Assembly: GCF_000143415.4 (NCBI RefSeq)
Contig: NW_003314261.1
Location: 248,001-312,000 of the forward strand
Reading direction: 5' to 3'
DNA from: Selaginella moellendorffii
Lineage: Eukaryota > Streptophyta > Lycopodiopsida > Selaginellales > Selaginellaceae
Length of the DNA: 64,000 nucleotides
The first letter of the stretch is position 1, and each line of letters opens with the position of its first letter. The notes beneath the pieces were generated by a model, which did no database searches, had not been told where the DNA came from, and saw only the letters and a program-made list of their open reading frames with translations. Position numbers and translations under genes: made by a program. Shown piece by piece: positions 55,351 through 64,000 of the stretch.

Positions 55351-56324
55351 ATGGGAAAGTCTTGCGTGACAAAGCGCGTCTCCTCGTCCTCGACTTCGTG
55401 TTCCTCTTCGTGTTCTTCGTGGTGGTCTCAGACAACACAGAGATTTCTTCTACTCATTGTTTTGATTTGTTTAGTTCAAGTGGAGGCCACGAGCACTCCA
55501 GCTCCAGCTCCAGCCACAGCTCTAGCAAGCAACAGTCTCCAAGGTAAGCAAGTCGCAAGATCTATACATACTTCACACTTTTCTACAATGTAGAGCCAAG
55601 CTTCTTAGTACTCAAAAGATCTTCGGCAGGCAAGGCTTGCATCGCTCAAGCTCGAGGGCGAGGAGCCGGAGTGCCAGTAAGCTCGTGCCACAATGGAAGC
55701 GAGCGGAATGGCATGCTGTGCTACAAGCAGTGCTCCGCAAACCACACCGGAGTCGGGCCGGTGTGCTGGAGATCGTGTCCGAGCGACACCCGCGACATGG
55801 GCGGTGTTTGCTGGAGCTCCTACGGCAAAGGATGCTGTTGCACAGTCTTCGGCTGCTGCGGAGGCTGCAAACCAGGATACAAGGACGCCGGATGCTTCTG
55901 CCGGAGATCTTTCACGAAACATTCGTATGGACGAGGGGCCGGAACTCCGCTAGTTTGCAAGCCCGATGAGGAAGAGAATGGAGGCCTGTGCTACAAAGCT
56001 TGTCCGCAGGGATTCGCGGGCCAGGGCCCGGTTTGCTGGGAGGAAGCGAGCTCTGTGTCGCGCGCATTCCCACACAAGTGCAACGCGGTACTCTACACGG
56101 TTGACAGTGCTACCTGTGCCGCCATAGCCGCGGAGCTCGCTAAAACTGGGAGCTTCACCGCCGTTTGTGTCGCGCTGGGACTGGCCGTCGCGTTCGCTGC
56201 TCCTGGAGCGTCACTGCTCATGCCGGCCGCTTCTTTCTTCTGTGGCAAATCCTTCGACGCCATCGTGGAGCAAGCGCAGCACATATTGGAGATCACGCAG
56301 GCTAAAGCCTGTGCTGCTGCCTAG
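55351..56324 (+). CDS. Cysteine-rich secreted protein with CY-C-GPVCW repeats
   Basis: Two exons. The first encodes MGKSCVTKRVSSSS, a Ser/Cys stretch, a hydrophobic signal-like core (RFLLLIVLICLVQVEA) and a PAPAPATALA linker. After a GT-AG intron (about 55543-55629) the mature part has repeats of the form (G/M)LCYKxCxxxxxGxGPVCWxxCP: MLCYKQCSANHTGVGPVCWR, then CCCTVFGCCGGCKPGYKDAG, then GLCYKACPQGFAGQGPVCWE. A longer C-terminal region ending ITQAKACAAA contains an Ala-rich hydrophobic segment (about 56100-56260) that could be a membrane helix. I do not recognise a named family; the function is unknown. Confidence 0.6.
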
Positions 56325-56557
56325 ATTCGTTCCACTCATATAACTTGAAAAATACCTCGTGGTAAGAGCGAAAGAGGTGTTTGTTTCTTGACGTAGCTAG
56401 GTACGATGGAACACAAGATATGTTTTTCTTTAGTTATATCGATGCCATCGTTGGTTAAGTAGCTATGGAAGTTCACTAGGAAGAGATAGCAGCGTTCTGC
56501 AAGAGCAAGCACCAAAGCTTGTCAGGGAAAGGAAAACATGAGAAGCGAACTTGCCTG

Positions 56558-58242
56558 TCAGCTGGAAGACGCGGGAGTAGCCAGAGTGAGCTGCAGCCGA
56601 TCGGAGATGGTGGCGTTCCTCCCTGGAGCATTCGAGTCATTAGTAGCCATGGCTTGTAGCCTGGTGATGGAGCTTGTCATCTCCAGGTCCAGCTCGTGTA
56701 AGCTCCTCTTCCGCTTGCCAGTCTCCACCACAACACCACACACGCTCGACGAGCAAGGCGAGCATTGCTGCTGTTGCTGCTGCTGCTGCTGGTGATCCTC
56801 ATCCACATCGCCATTACTGTTGTTGGGGGTGGTAGTGTTAGCAGCAGCAGCGGCGGCGGCGGCAGTGTTGGTGGCGTAAAAGTTATTGTCACGCTCATGA
56901 AAGCCGCCGCCAGCGTGGAACACCATATGAGCGTGAGCGTGATGGCTGGCCAGAGCCTGCGCCTGCTGTTGCGCTGGAGCTGTTGGAAATCCGGATCCAG
57001 ACGAAGCGAGCGGCAAAGATGCTGCTGTTGCTCCCGCTGGTTTCATCCACCCGCCACCGCCACTGTCCACAAAGTGATGGTGGTGCTGCTCCAAGTGGTG
57101 CTGGTGCTGGTGCTGGCCATAGCTCCTTCCAGCGGTGGGAGTCGCGGTCCCGGACGAAGAGATGGTTGGGACCATGCTGTTGGAGCCAAAGCCACTGAGA
57201 ATCCCGGGACTGTGGTGGCCGGTCAAGTTGACGCTCACGTTTGCGTGATGGTTGTTGCTTGGAGCAGCGCTAACAGCGGCAGCGGCGGCGGCGGAGCTCG
57301 GATTCACCACCACTCGCATTCCATTGATCCACCTCCCGCTCTTGTTACCGCTATATCTGCTGAGGAGCTCCGTGACGTTGGGCTCCGAGTCACCAACGTC
57401 CGAGCATGGAGTCATACAACCGTCGGGAGTTTCGCAGGGACGAACAACGTTGGCTCTCGCGGCTGACGGACTCGGAATGGCCGGTCCGACGATCACCGGG
57501 CTCCAGCTCCCGCTCGCGTTTCCATACCCGGTCGTGGAGTCGAGCCAGTGCTCGGCCATGGTGACTCTGTCCCACTCGGCCTGCTGGTGGTTCTTGACAC
57601 CCGTGGGATGGTGAGCGTGGACGAGAGGCGCTGGAGCTATGGCACCACCTCCGCCGTTAAGGCTGAAAGGCTTGCTTCCTTTGGGAGAGCTCAGCGGTGG
57701 CGTGACTGGAGCGCTTGAGGCGCCGTGGAAGCAGCTTGTGGGAGTGGTGGTGCCGGACAGACCTTTGAGCCAGGGTATCAAGGAGGCGCCGGACGCGGTA
57801 GTGGTGCCTTGCTCGGTGGGAGTCGTGGTGGTGAGAGTGTGACCATTGCTGCCACCACCATGGTACGAAGAAGTCGGGCTTGGACTCGCCGGGGCCGACG
57901 CGCAAACTTCCATTCTCTCCACGGGCTTGGCACCCTGCATAGTACCACCACTCTGTGAGTCACACTTGGCAGAGAAGCCCTCTCTCTCTTTCTCTCTCTC
58001 GCTTCTAGCAAGCGAAGAACACATACCTTGCGATAGGTGGTTCCATCCTCCTCCACGACCCATCCGGCCTCGGCACACAGCGCCTTGAGAACCTCATTGT
58101 TGTCGCAGTGCTTGGGGAGCTTGTAGTTGCCGAACTGGCGGAGACCCGAGAAGATCTTGGAAGCGATGGCTCGCCGCCGCCGCTCGCGCTTCTTGTTGTT
58201 CTCCCGCTCCTTCCAAGTGGGAAGCCGCGCGCCCGAAGTCAT
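56558..58242 (-). CDS. BZR1: BES1/BZR1-family transcription factor
   Basis: Exon 1 (58242-58027) gives [40 protein letters not shown] and [20 protein letters not shown], the atypical bHLH DNA-binding domain of BES1/BZR1. The 92-bp intron (57935-58026) contains a TC microsatellite. Exon 2 (57934-56558) has Ser/Thr-Pro segments such as [20 protein letters not shown] that fit GSK3/BIN2 phosphorylation sites, and [16 protein letters not shown]. The product is about 530 aa, longer than the 310-340 aa usual in angiosperms, through polyAla, polyHis and polyGln tracts ([11 protein letters not shown]). The tail [16 protein letters not shown] lacks a sure EAR motif, though LQLTL is EAR-like (LxLxL). 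In angiosperms the factor acts in brassinosteroid responses. Confidence 0.9.
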
Positions 58243-59316
58243 GGCCGAGTGGTGGGGAGAGTGGAAGCAAAACTCTTAACTATTCTCCCAGATCTGATAG
58301 ATGGAAGGAAAACGAGCTAAGCGAGAGAAATGCCACAAGCATTGCTACACAATACCTGGAGCTGCCGCCACAACTAGCTCGCCCTCATCGCTCGCTCGCA
58401 AGAGAAACGATTCCAAAAACCTCTCATTGCCATCACGCCGCGACGGCTGGGCAGCGGCGCTGCCGAGGAATGTAGCCTGGCACCATGAGCTAGAGCTCCA
58501 CAGCAGTAGCAGCAGCGCGCACGCTACCAAGCACCGCCTAAAATCCCCCAAGAAACACGCCAAAGCTAGCCGGGTATGGCGGGGGCGCGGAGTGAAGAGA
58601 AGAGAGAGACGAAGAACACACTCTCTCTCCTCTCTCTTACCGTACGGTAGGGCTTCCGTGGGGCTAGCGGCGCTAGGGTTCCGTTAAATGGGGCCGTCAC
58701 GTGCTGCGCGTGCGCCCGTGCGGCCCGCATGCGCACGTGCCGTGGTGGTGCCCATGCATGCATCCGGCCGTGCGCATCATCGATGGCTACATTGTAGATA
58801 GTATCGTATTCTTCTTCTTCTACCTTTGCAATCGTATGGCATCACGCTCACAAGAGGGGAATGTGGATATGGATAGATGGAAAGAAGGGATTTATACTCT
58901 CATCCATACACTCGAATAATGCGCACCCATACGTGACGGGCATGACGGGCGTAGTGGGTGGCGGTTGCCTTGACCGCGAACACAAGGGATATTCCGTGCC
59001 CGCGACGCAAGGAAGGCAACGTGGGGGTGGCTGGTTGGCATTTAATAGGGGCGGGTCACATGCACATGTCATGAGCAACCCAACATATATATGTAAATAA
59101 AAAGTATGACATGACATGGCCACTGGCCACTAGACACACGTGTTGCCCGGCCCCACCAATCACACGTGGGGATGGAGCGCTACGACGTACTCGACTTGGT
59201 ATGGCCCACACTATGGTATGCCACATGGTAATGGTGGCGAATCTAGTAGCATATGCCTCAACGTCCCAACAAACAAACGAATATGCCTTGGAATAATCAT
59301 AGGCCAATAATCATAC
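58243..59316. promoter_or_regulatory. BZR1 upstream region with clustered CACGTG and CGTGCG motifs
   Basis: About 1.07 kb between the BZR1 start (minus) and the COI1 stop. CACGTG occurs at 58698-58703, 58734-58739, 59138-59143 and 59163-59168. CGTGCG occurs at 58709-58714, 58717-58722 and 58769-58774. CACACG (the reverse complement of CGTGTG) is at 59136-59141 and 59161-59166. These match G-box and BR-response elements (CGTG[T/C]G). Telo-box-like AGGG motifs lie near 58648 and 58674. No ORF is supported. Confidence 0.5.
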
Positions 59317-61308
59317 TTAGCCGACGACGAGCCCACCGCTTGGAGTGAGCCAGTTGTGGCGGAGCATCCCATTTCCCTGCGGCGACACCACCTCCTCGGG
59401 GCAATCTAGTCTCGGCCCGGCGAGCGAGCGGTAGATCAAGCACTGGATTGGATCCCGGCGCGTGCACTCGACATTGCGGTACTTCTCCCCGCCCAGCACG
59501 TCCAATTTCCCGTAGTCGTCCATCCTGAATCCCTGGATCCACATGAGCTTGAGGTCCTCCATGCATCCCACGCCGCGCAGCAGCCCATCGTCGGTGAAGG
59601 GGCAGTCGCGGATCTCCAGCCGCTGGAGGCGCTTGCAGCCCCGCGCGATGGCCAGGAAGCCGGCATCGCTGTCGCCACAGCAGCCGAGGAGCAAGGCCTT
59701 GAGGTTTGCGCCGCGGTGGCCGATCCGGACGAGGCCGTGGTCGGACAGCGCGCCGGGGCGGACGTAGATGCACAGGCGCGACAGCCGGTGGCAGCCGCGC
59801 ATGAGCTCGTCGAAGCCGGCGTCCAGCGGCAGCTCGGTCATGCTGCTCAGATCGTTGGCCTCGGTGAGGATGAGGCGGAAGTCGCGGAGGTCGGGGCAGC
59901 CGCTGCCCACCGCGGCCAGAGCCTGGTTGGACATGTCCGCGACGTAGATGGCCAGCTTCTCGAGCTTGGAGCAGCCGCGAGCCAGGGCCATGAGACCCGT
60001 GTGTGACACCGAGGTCCCCTCGTCGTTGTGGTCCTCGATCCGGACCTTGCGAAGATCCTTGCAGCATTCGCCCACAATGGCCAGGCCTTCATCGCCGATG
60101 ACTGTCCGCACCTGGTTTTCCCGTCAACCATTGCCGCCATAGCCATGCATGCACGTACGTGACATGAGTTATGATCAATCACCGACTCTGTATACCTGAA
60201 GGTTTTGGAGCCTGGTACAGCAGCGGAGGAGGGCGTGGTGCTGTTCCGCCTCGATGGAGGTAGTGGTCATGAGATCCAGCTTGAGGAGCTGCGCCGCCAC
60301 GGAGGTGTAGAGCGGGACAGGGATATCCCCCGAGATGCTGGTGAGATTTCTGGGTAGCAGCGCTCTCATTGTTTGCTGGCCTGTGCTGCTGGTGCTCTGA
60401 TCGATCTCTTCCTGATCGTCTTCCTCTTGCGCGGTGAGGAAGATGCCCAGCTCCCGGAGCGATGTGGACGACGCCAGGGCCTTCCTCAGCCCATCGCCCA
60501 GCCCGTCCTCGCCCTCCACCAGCTTGAGGGACGTCAGGTTTGGGCACTTCTCGATGATGGTTCTCACGTCCTCCACGTTCACCTTGGAGATGCCAATGGC
60601 GAGCTGGAAATCGAGCACCTCGAGCACCCGGTTGTGGAGCGCCAGCTCGTTGAGCCACTGCCCGCCCTCGTCCGAGACGTAGCTGTTCTCCACGTAGAGC
60701 ACCTTGAGGCACCTAGATAGAGTGGATCCAATTCAAATCAATCAGGAGCTATATCATCTTAGAGCTTACTTGCAGGATCCAGTGATGGCTCGCAGGCCGG
60801 TGGTGGAGAAGCCGGAGCAAAAGTCGAGCTTGAGCGTCTCGAGGCTGGCGGCGTAGGCGGTGGCGACGGCGGAGAGGTCCTGGTCGCGGACTTCCATGCG
60901 GCGGAGATGGAGCGCAGAGAGCTGCGGGTAGGCGGGCCCAATGTTTTCAAGCCAGGGGTGGACATGACCCCCCCAGTTGTGGGGAAGGAGATCAAACTCG
61001 TAGGCCCTCGGCTTGGCCTTGAGCTTGAGGCTCCGGAGGTTGGGGAAGCGGCGAGTGAGCGTAGCGGGCGACACCGAGTAGACGAAGGCCACATAGACGT
61101 GCTTGCGCGTCTCCCTGTCCATGGCGTGCCACTGGCGGCACACCTCGGACATCGCCCGCCTCTCCGCGGGGCTGTCCACCATTCCAAAGATGATGCTAAG
61201 CACGCTCTCCAGCAGCAACGGATGCTCGCACACTTGATCGATGATGCTCGCATCGCCATCCCTGCTGTTCCTCTGCCTGGTCCTGCTGCAGCAGCTACGT
61301 TCGCCCAT
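59317..61308 (-). CDS. COI1: COI1-type F-box/LRR jasmonate receptor
   Basis: Three exons: from 61308 to about 60773, about 60715 to 60196, and 60111 to 59317. An N-terminal F-box (LESVLSIIFGMVDSPAERRA and CRQWHAMDRETRKHVYVAFV) is followed by leucine-rich repeats: RRFPNLRSLKLKAKPRAYEF, HNWGGHVHPWLENIG, LETLKLDFCSGFSTTGL, VIGDEGLAIVGECCKDL, LAIYVADMSNQAL, DFRLILTEANDLS and KLMWIQGFRMDD. The end SLAGPRLDCPEEVV matches the COI1 C-terminus. COI1 is the substrate receptor of an SCF ubiquitin ligase that binds a jasmonate together with JAZ repressors. Residues aligning to Arabidopsis R85, A384, Y386, R409, Y444 and R496 are present by my alignment; M88 is replaced by Glu. Confidence 0.92.
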
Positions 61309-61628
61309 TCTGTGGCCTTCTCGGATCTGGAGCGCGCTTAGATCTAAGCTCTACATCGCCCTAGCTACAGTGCTGGACGAGACAGCGCCCAGTCTCCTAG
61401 ATTCAGTCTAGCTGTACTCTACCTTGAATGGATCCATGGATCCAGCCTTCGAAGCTTCTCGATCTGCTGCTTCTCCGTTAGCGCGCGGAATCAGCCCAGC
61501 CCGACACTATCCCGTGGTTGACTCTGATATTCGATCTCGGATATGGCCACGTGGCACCTCCTATAACCACTGTGCTTCCCACCACACAAATTTAGGGTTC
61601 TTGACTAGGAGCGTTGACTAGCTCATAC
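61309..61628. promoter_or_regulatory. Divergent promoter between COI1 and PPR gene 2
   Basis: 320 bp between outward-reading starts. TTTAGGGTTC at 61591-61600 lies 30 bp before the PPR ATG, and GCCCTAGC near 61360 lies upstream of COI1. CCACGTGGCAC near 61548 contains a G-box core. Confidence 0.4.
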
Positions 61629-63890
61629 ATGTGGAAGTGTTCTTCGTCTCTTTCTCCGCGCTTTTGGATACCAACGCCATCTTGGGTCCCTCCGGATCTC
61701 CTCCTCGCTCCTCTCTCTTGCCTGGATCGATCGCCCAGTTCGTCGCTATGGCTCGCGGCGGCCAAGGGATGCGGGATTGCCAAGGAGGTCGAGATTGGGA
61801 GGAATCTCGAGCTCCACAGGGGCGCCCAGCGATGGGGCCTCGATGCGATGGTGGCGAGTAACGCGCTCATCAGCATGTACGCGAAATGTGGGAGCGTGAC
61901 GGATGCGCGCGTGGTTTTCGATGGCATGCGCCGGCGGGATGTGGTGTCGTGGACGGCTCTCATTCTTGGCTATGTCGAGTCCGGGCAGGAAGAGGTGGCG
62001 CTCGCCTTGTTCTCGCGATCGCGATCGAGAGGGGAAGGAGGCTCTGGCTCGTCGTATCCTTGTGTTCCAGATGCTCGCCTCTTTGTCGCGGCTTTGAAAG
62101 CTTGCACGAGTCTGATCACGAGAGAGGAAGAAGATGGTGCTGGAATTAATGACTGTGATCGCTACAGGATCCTGGAAACTGGCAATGCCATTCACCACAA
62201 CGCAGTTGCCAGCGGCCACGCCTCCAATCTCTTCGTCCAAAACTCGCTGCTGGCAGTGTACGCCAAGTGTGGGAGCTTGGCGAGCGCGACCAGGATCTTC
62301 GAGGCCATGGCGGGTCATCGAGACGTGGTGTCGTGGAACTCGCTCATGCTCGGCTACGTAGACAGCGGCGAGCCACGCCTGGCATTGGACTTGTTTGCTC
62401 GAATGACGCAACGCTCCGTCGCCATCTCGCCGGACGCCAGGACTTTCCTCATCGCGATCAAGGCTTGCGCTGGGCTCGCAGCCGCCGAGGAGGGCGAGCT
62501 CCTTGCCGATGGAAAGCTAGCCAAGACGAAAGCGCTGGAATCGAGCATGGCGATTCACTCGCAGGCTCGCGCGTGCTCCCACACGGACATGTTCCTTGCC
62601 AACGCTCTGGTGACCAGCTATGCCAAGTGTGGGAGCCTGCTGGACGCTCGCGCGGCGTTTGACAAGGCTGTGTGTCACGACGTTGTCTCCTGGAATGCTT
62701 TGATCCTTGGCTGTGCCGAGAACGAGGAACCCGCGATGGCACTCGAGCTCCAGTCGCGAATGGAGGTTCCTTGCAAGCCCAATGCGCCAACCTTCGTGGC
62801 GGCGCTCAAGGCTTGCTCGATCATGGCCGCCAACGAAGATCTCGAGCCTCGCGACGCGAAGAAGAAGCAGCAAAGAACTAGAGCTGCTACACTCGAGCGA
62901 GGACGTGTTCTTCATTCCCAGATAGTTTCCTGTCGCTGCGAGGCAGACGTCTTCGTGGTCAGCGCGCTCGTTGACATGTACGCCAAGTGTGGAAGCATGG
63001 GCGATGCTCGGCGAGTGTTTGAGGAGACTTCCAGCCGCTCCAGGAACGTGGTTACTTGGAACTCGATCATACTGGGCTATGCCGACAATGGAGACGCGAG
63101 CTCGGCGCTGGAGCTGCTCGGCCGTATGGGTCTCGAAGGAGAGTGTCCGGCCCCGAATGCTTTGACGTTTGCTGCTGCTCTCAAGGCTGGTTGCGATGGT
63201 GCCGCCGGCTTGGAGACTGTCAAGGCGATCCACGCTCACGTAAGCCGGAGTGGAATGGAGGACGAGATCGTACAAACTTCGCTCGTCGATAGCTATGGCA
63301 AATGCGGTAGCATTGGCGACTGCGAGCTTGTCTTTGGTGGCCTGGTTCCATCCAGAAACTCCGTGACTTGGAACGCGCTCTTGGCAGGGCACAGTCGAGT
63401 GGGAGCTTTCCGCCGGACCGTGGAACTCTTTCATCAGATGCTGGAGGAGACAGTCCCGGTGAGCAGCGTCACCTTTGTGTGCCTTCTCACTGCTTGCAGT
63501 CACGCTGGCCTGGTCGACACTGGCCGCCGGTACTTCGAGCTCATGGTGTCCACCTTTGGAGTGAGTCCAAGCTTGGAGCACTACCACTGCCTGGTTGATA
63601 TGCTTGGTCGCGCTAACAGGATCAAGGAGGCCGTGGATGTGGTCGCTGCGATGCCTTTCAAACCCACTGTTGTCACTTGGACGACTGTTCTAAGCGCCTG
63701 TTGGAAGTGGAGAGACGTAGAACAAGGAAGGATGGCTTTTGAGAAGTTGGTGAGGCTGGACGGGAGGGACGATGCAGCTTGTTTGTTGATGGCAAAGCTC
63801 TATGGAAGCAAAGGAATGTGGGAGGAGCAACTCAAGATACAAGCCTTTAGCTGCAGAGAGATAGATAGCAATGCTCAGTATCATGGGTGA
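61629..63890 (+). CDS. Pentatricopeptide-repeat protein, PLS class, no DYW domain
   Basis: A single-exon frame of about 750 codons. An arginine/serine-rich leader (SSSLSPRFWIPTPSW) could be an organelle transit peptide. Repeats are longer and more typical of PLS arrays than those of the first PPR gene. They include SNALISMYAKCGSVTDARVV, DVVSWTALILGYVESGQEEV, NSLLAVYAKCGSLASATRIF, VSALVDMYAKCGSMGDARRV and SLVDSYGKCGSIGDC. The end has VTFVCLLTACSHAGLVDTGR and YHCLVDMLGRANRIKEAVDV, then a weak E-like part (AACLLMAKLYGSKGMWEEQ) and a stop. An organelle RNA editing or processing role is likely from the family. No deaminase domain is present. The start could be later than 61629. Confidence 0.85.
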   Translation: MWKCSSSLSPRFWIPTPSWVPPDLLLAPLSCLDRSPSSSLWLAAAKGCGIAKEVEIGRNLELHRGAQRWGLDAMVASNALISMYAKCGSVTDARVVFDGMRRRDVVSWTALILGYVESGQEEVALALFSRSRSRGEGGSGSSYPCVPDARLFVAALKACTSLITREEEDGAGINDCDRYRILETGNAIHHNAVASGHASNLFVQNSLLAVYAKCGSLASATRIFEAMAGHRDVVSWNSLMLGYVDSGEPRLALDLFARMTQRSVAISPDARTFLIAIKACAGLAAAEEGELLADGKLAKTKALESSMAIHSQARACSHTDMFLANALVTSYAKCGSLLDARAAFDKAVCHDVVSWNALILGCAENEEPAMALELQSRMEVPCKPNAPTFVAALKACSIMAANEDLEPRDAKKKQQRTRAATLERGRVLHSQIVSCRCEADVFVVSALVDMYAKCGSMGDARRVFEETSSRSRNVVTWNSIILGYADNGDASSALELLGRMGLEGECPAPNALTFAAALKAGCDGAAGLETVKAIHAHVSRSGMEDEIVQTSLVDSYGKCGSIGDCELVFGGLVPSRNSVTWNALLAGHSRVGAFRRTVELFHQMLEETVPVSSVTFVCLLTACSHAGLVDTGRRYFELMVSTFGVSPSLEHYHCLVDMLGRANRIKEAVDVVAAMPFKPTVVTWTTVLSACWKWRDVEQGRMAFEKLVRLDGRDDAACLLMAKLYGSKGMWEEQLKIQAFSCREIDSNAQYHG

Positions 63891-64000
63891 TAACGCAATT
63901 CCGGATAAGTATTTGTGAAAACTGACAAGACGAAATGACCCTGGACGGGATAGCAAAATTCCCGATAGAAACTACAAGCAAATGGGGAAAACTGTCATAC

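Noticed and set aside
56765-57466. Plus-strand frame with poly-Leu/Val start opposite BZR1
   Set aside because: The hydrophobic run is the antisense of the CAG/GCC homopolymer codons of BZR1 and is not a real signal peptide.
59297-60067. Arg/Pro-rich minus-strand frame overlapping COI1
   Set aside because: It is a second frame of GC-rich COI1 exon 3. COI1 residues are conserved in the other frame.
62517-63587. 356-codon antisense frame in PPR gene 2
   Set aside because: It mirrors PPR codons, has no independent start context and shows no similarity that I can recognise.
1-64000. CRISPR arrays, bacterial operons, riboswitches, tRNA or rRNA genes
   Set aside because: The DNA is eukaryotic with spliceosomal introns. 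No regularly spaced repeats, tRNA cloverleaf or rRNA sequence was recognised by eye.

Overview
The window is nuclear DNA from a land plant and most probably a lycophyte of the Selaginella type. It carries plant-only genes (COI1 jasmonate receptor, BES1/BZR1 factor, CYP701 ent-kaurene oxidase, plastid glucose-6-phosphate translocators, augmin subunit 3, UFD1, nonaspanin). It also carries two PPR genes with uninterrupted reading frames and very short GT-AG introns, mostly about 45-100 bp. Start codons of divergent genes can be under 100 bp apart and stop codons of convergent genes as little as 15 bp apart. The species call is an inference from architecture and protein similarity. All gene models are hand-spliced from the sequence and unverified by RNA.

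Layout. 0.2-4.3 kb: JMJD7-like JmjC hydroxylase, then a CHR19/SMARCAD1-type SNF2 remodeler. 4.9-11.5 kb: AUG3/HAUS3 (-), a Tubby-like protein (+) and a peroxisomal polyamine oxidase (-). 12.0-16.8 kb: DHNA-CoA thioesterase (+), an RRM protein (-), a METTL18-type histidine methyltransferase (+) and a PPR gene (+). 17.0-26.4 kb: two paralogous GPT translocators flanking UFD1 (-), an ANF-receptor-like single-pass membrane protein (+) and a TM9SF/nonaspanin (+). 26.5-32.4 kb: SUA/RBM5-like splicing factor (-), a CSU2/C9ORF78-like protein (+) and a root-cap-domain secreted protein (+). 32.5-37.9 kb: the nuclease-helicase DNA2/JHS1 (+).

37.9-50.5 kb is a repeat graveyard. It holds a decayed Ty1/copia fragment and a CDC20/FZR-type WD40 pseudogene that is split by about 7.8 kb of AT-rich DNA with short terminal inverted repeats. 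A complete but defective Ty3/gypsy element, with two LTRs and a 4-bp target duplication, sits inside that AT-rich block. Every premature stop and every LTR substitution I could read in the gypsy copy is a transition. 51.0-63.9 kb returns to genes: a SEC14 protein, ent-kaurene oxidase, a cysteine-rich secreted protein, BES1/BZR1 (-), COI1 (-) and a second PPR gene.

Functional links. PAO and DHNAT are divergent neighbours that both end in peroxisomal targeting tripeptides. SUA and CSU2 homologues are both RNA-splicing-related and share a 219-bp divergent promoter. Hormone genes (gibberellin synthesis KO, brassinosteroid-type BES1/BZR1, jasmonate receptor COI1) lie within about 8 kb. Many promoters carry a telo-box-like AGGGTTT/AGGGCTT motif close to the start codon.
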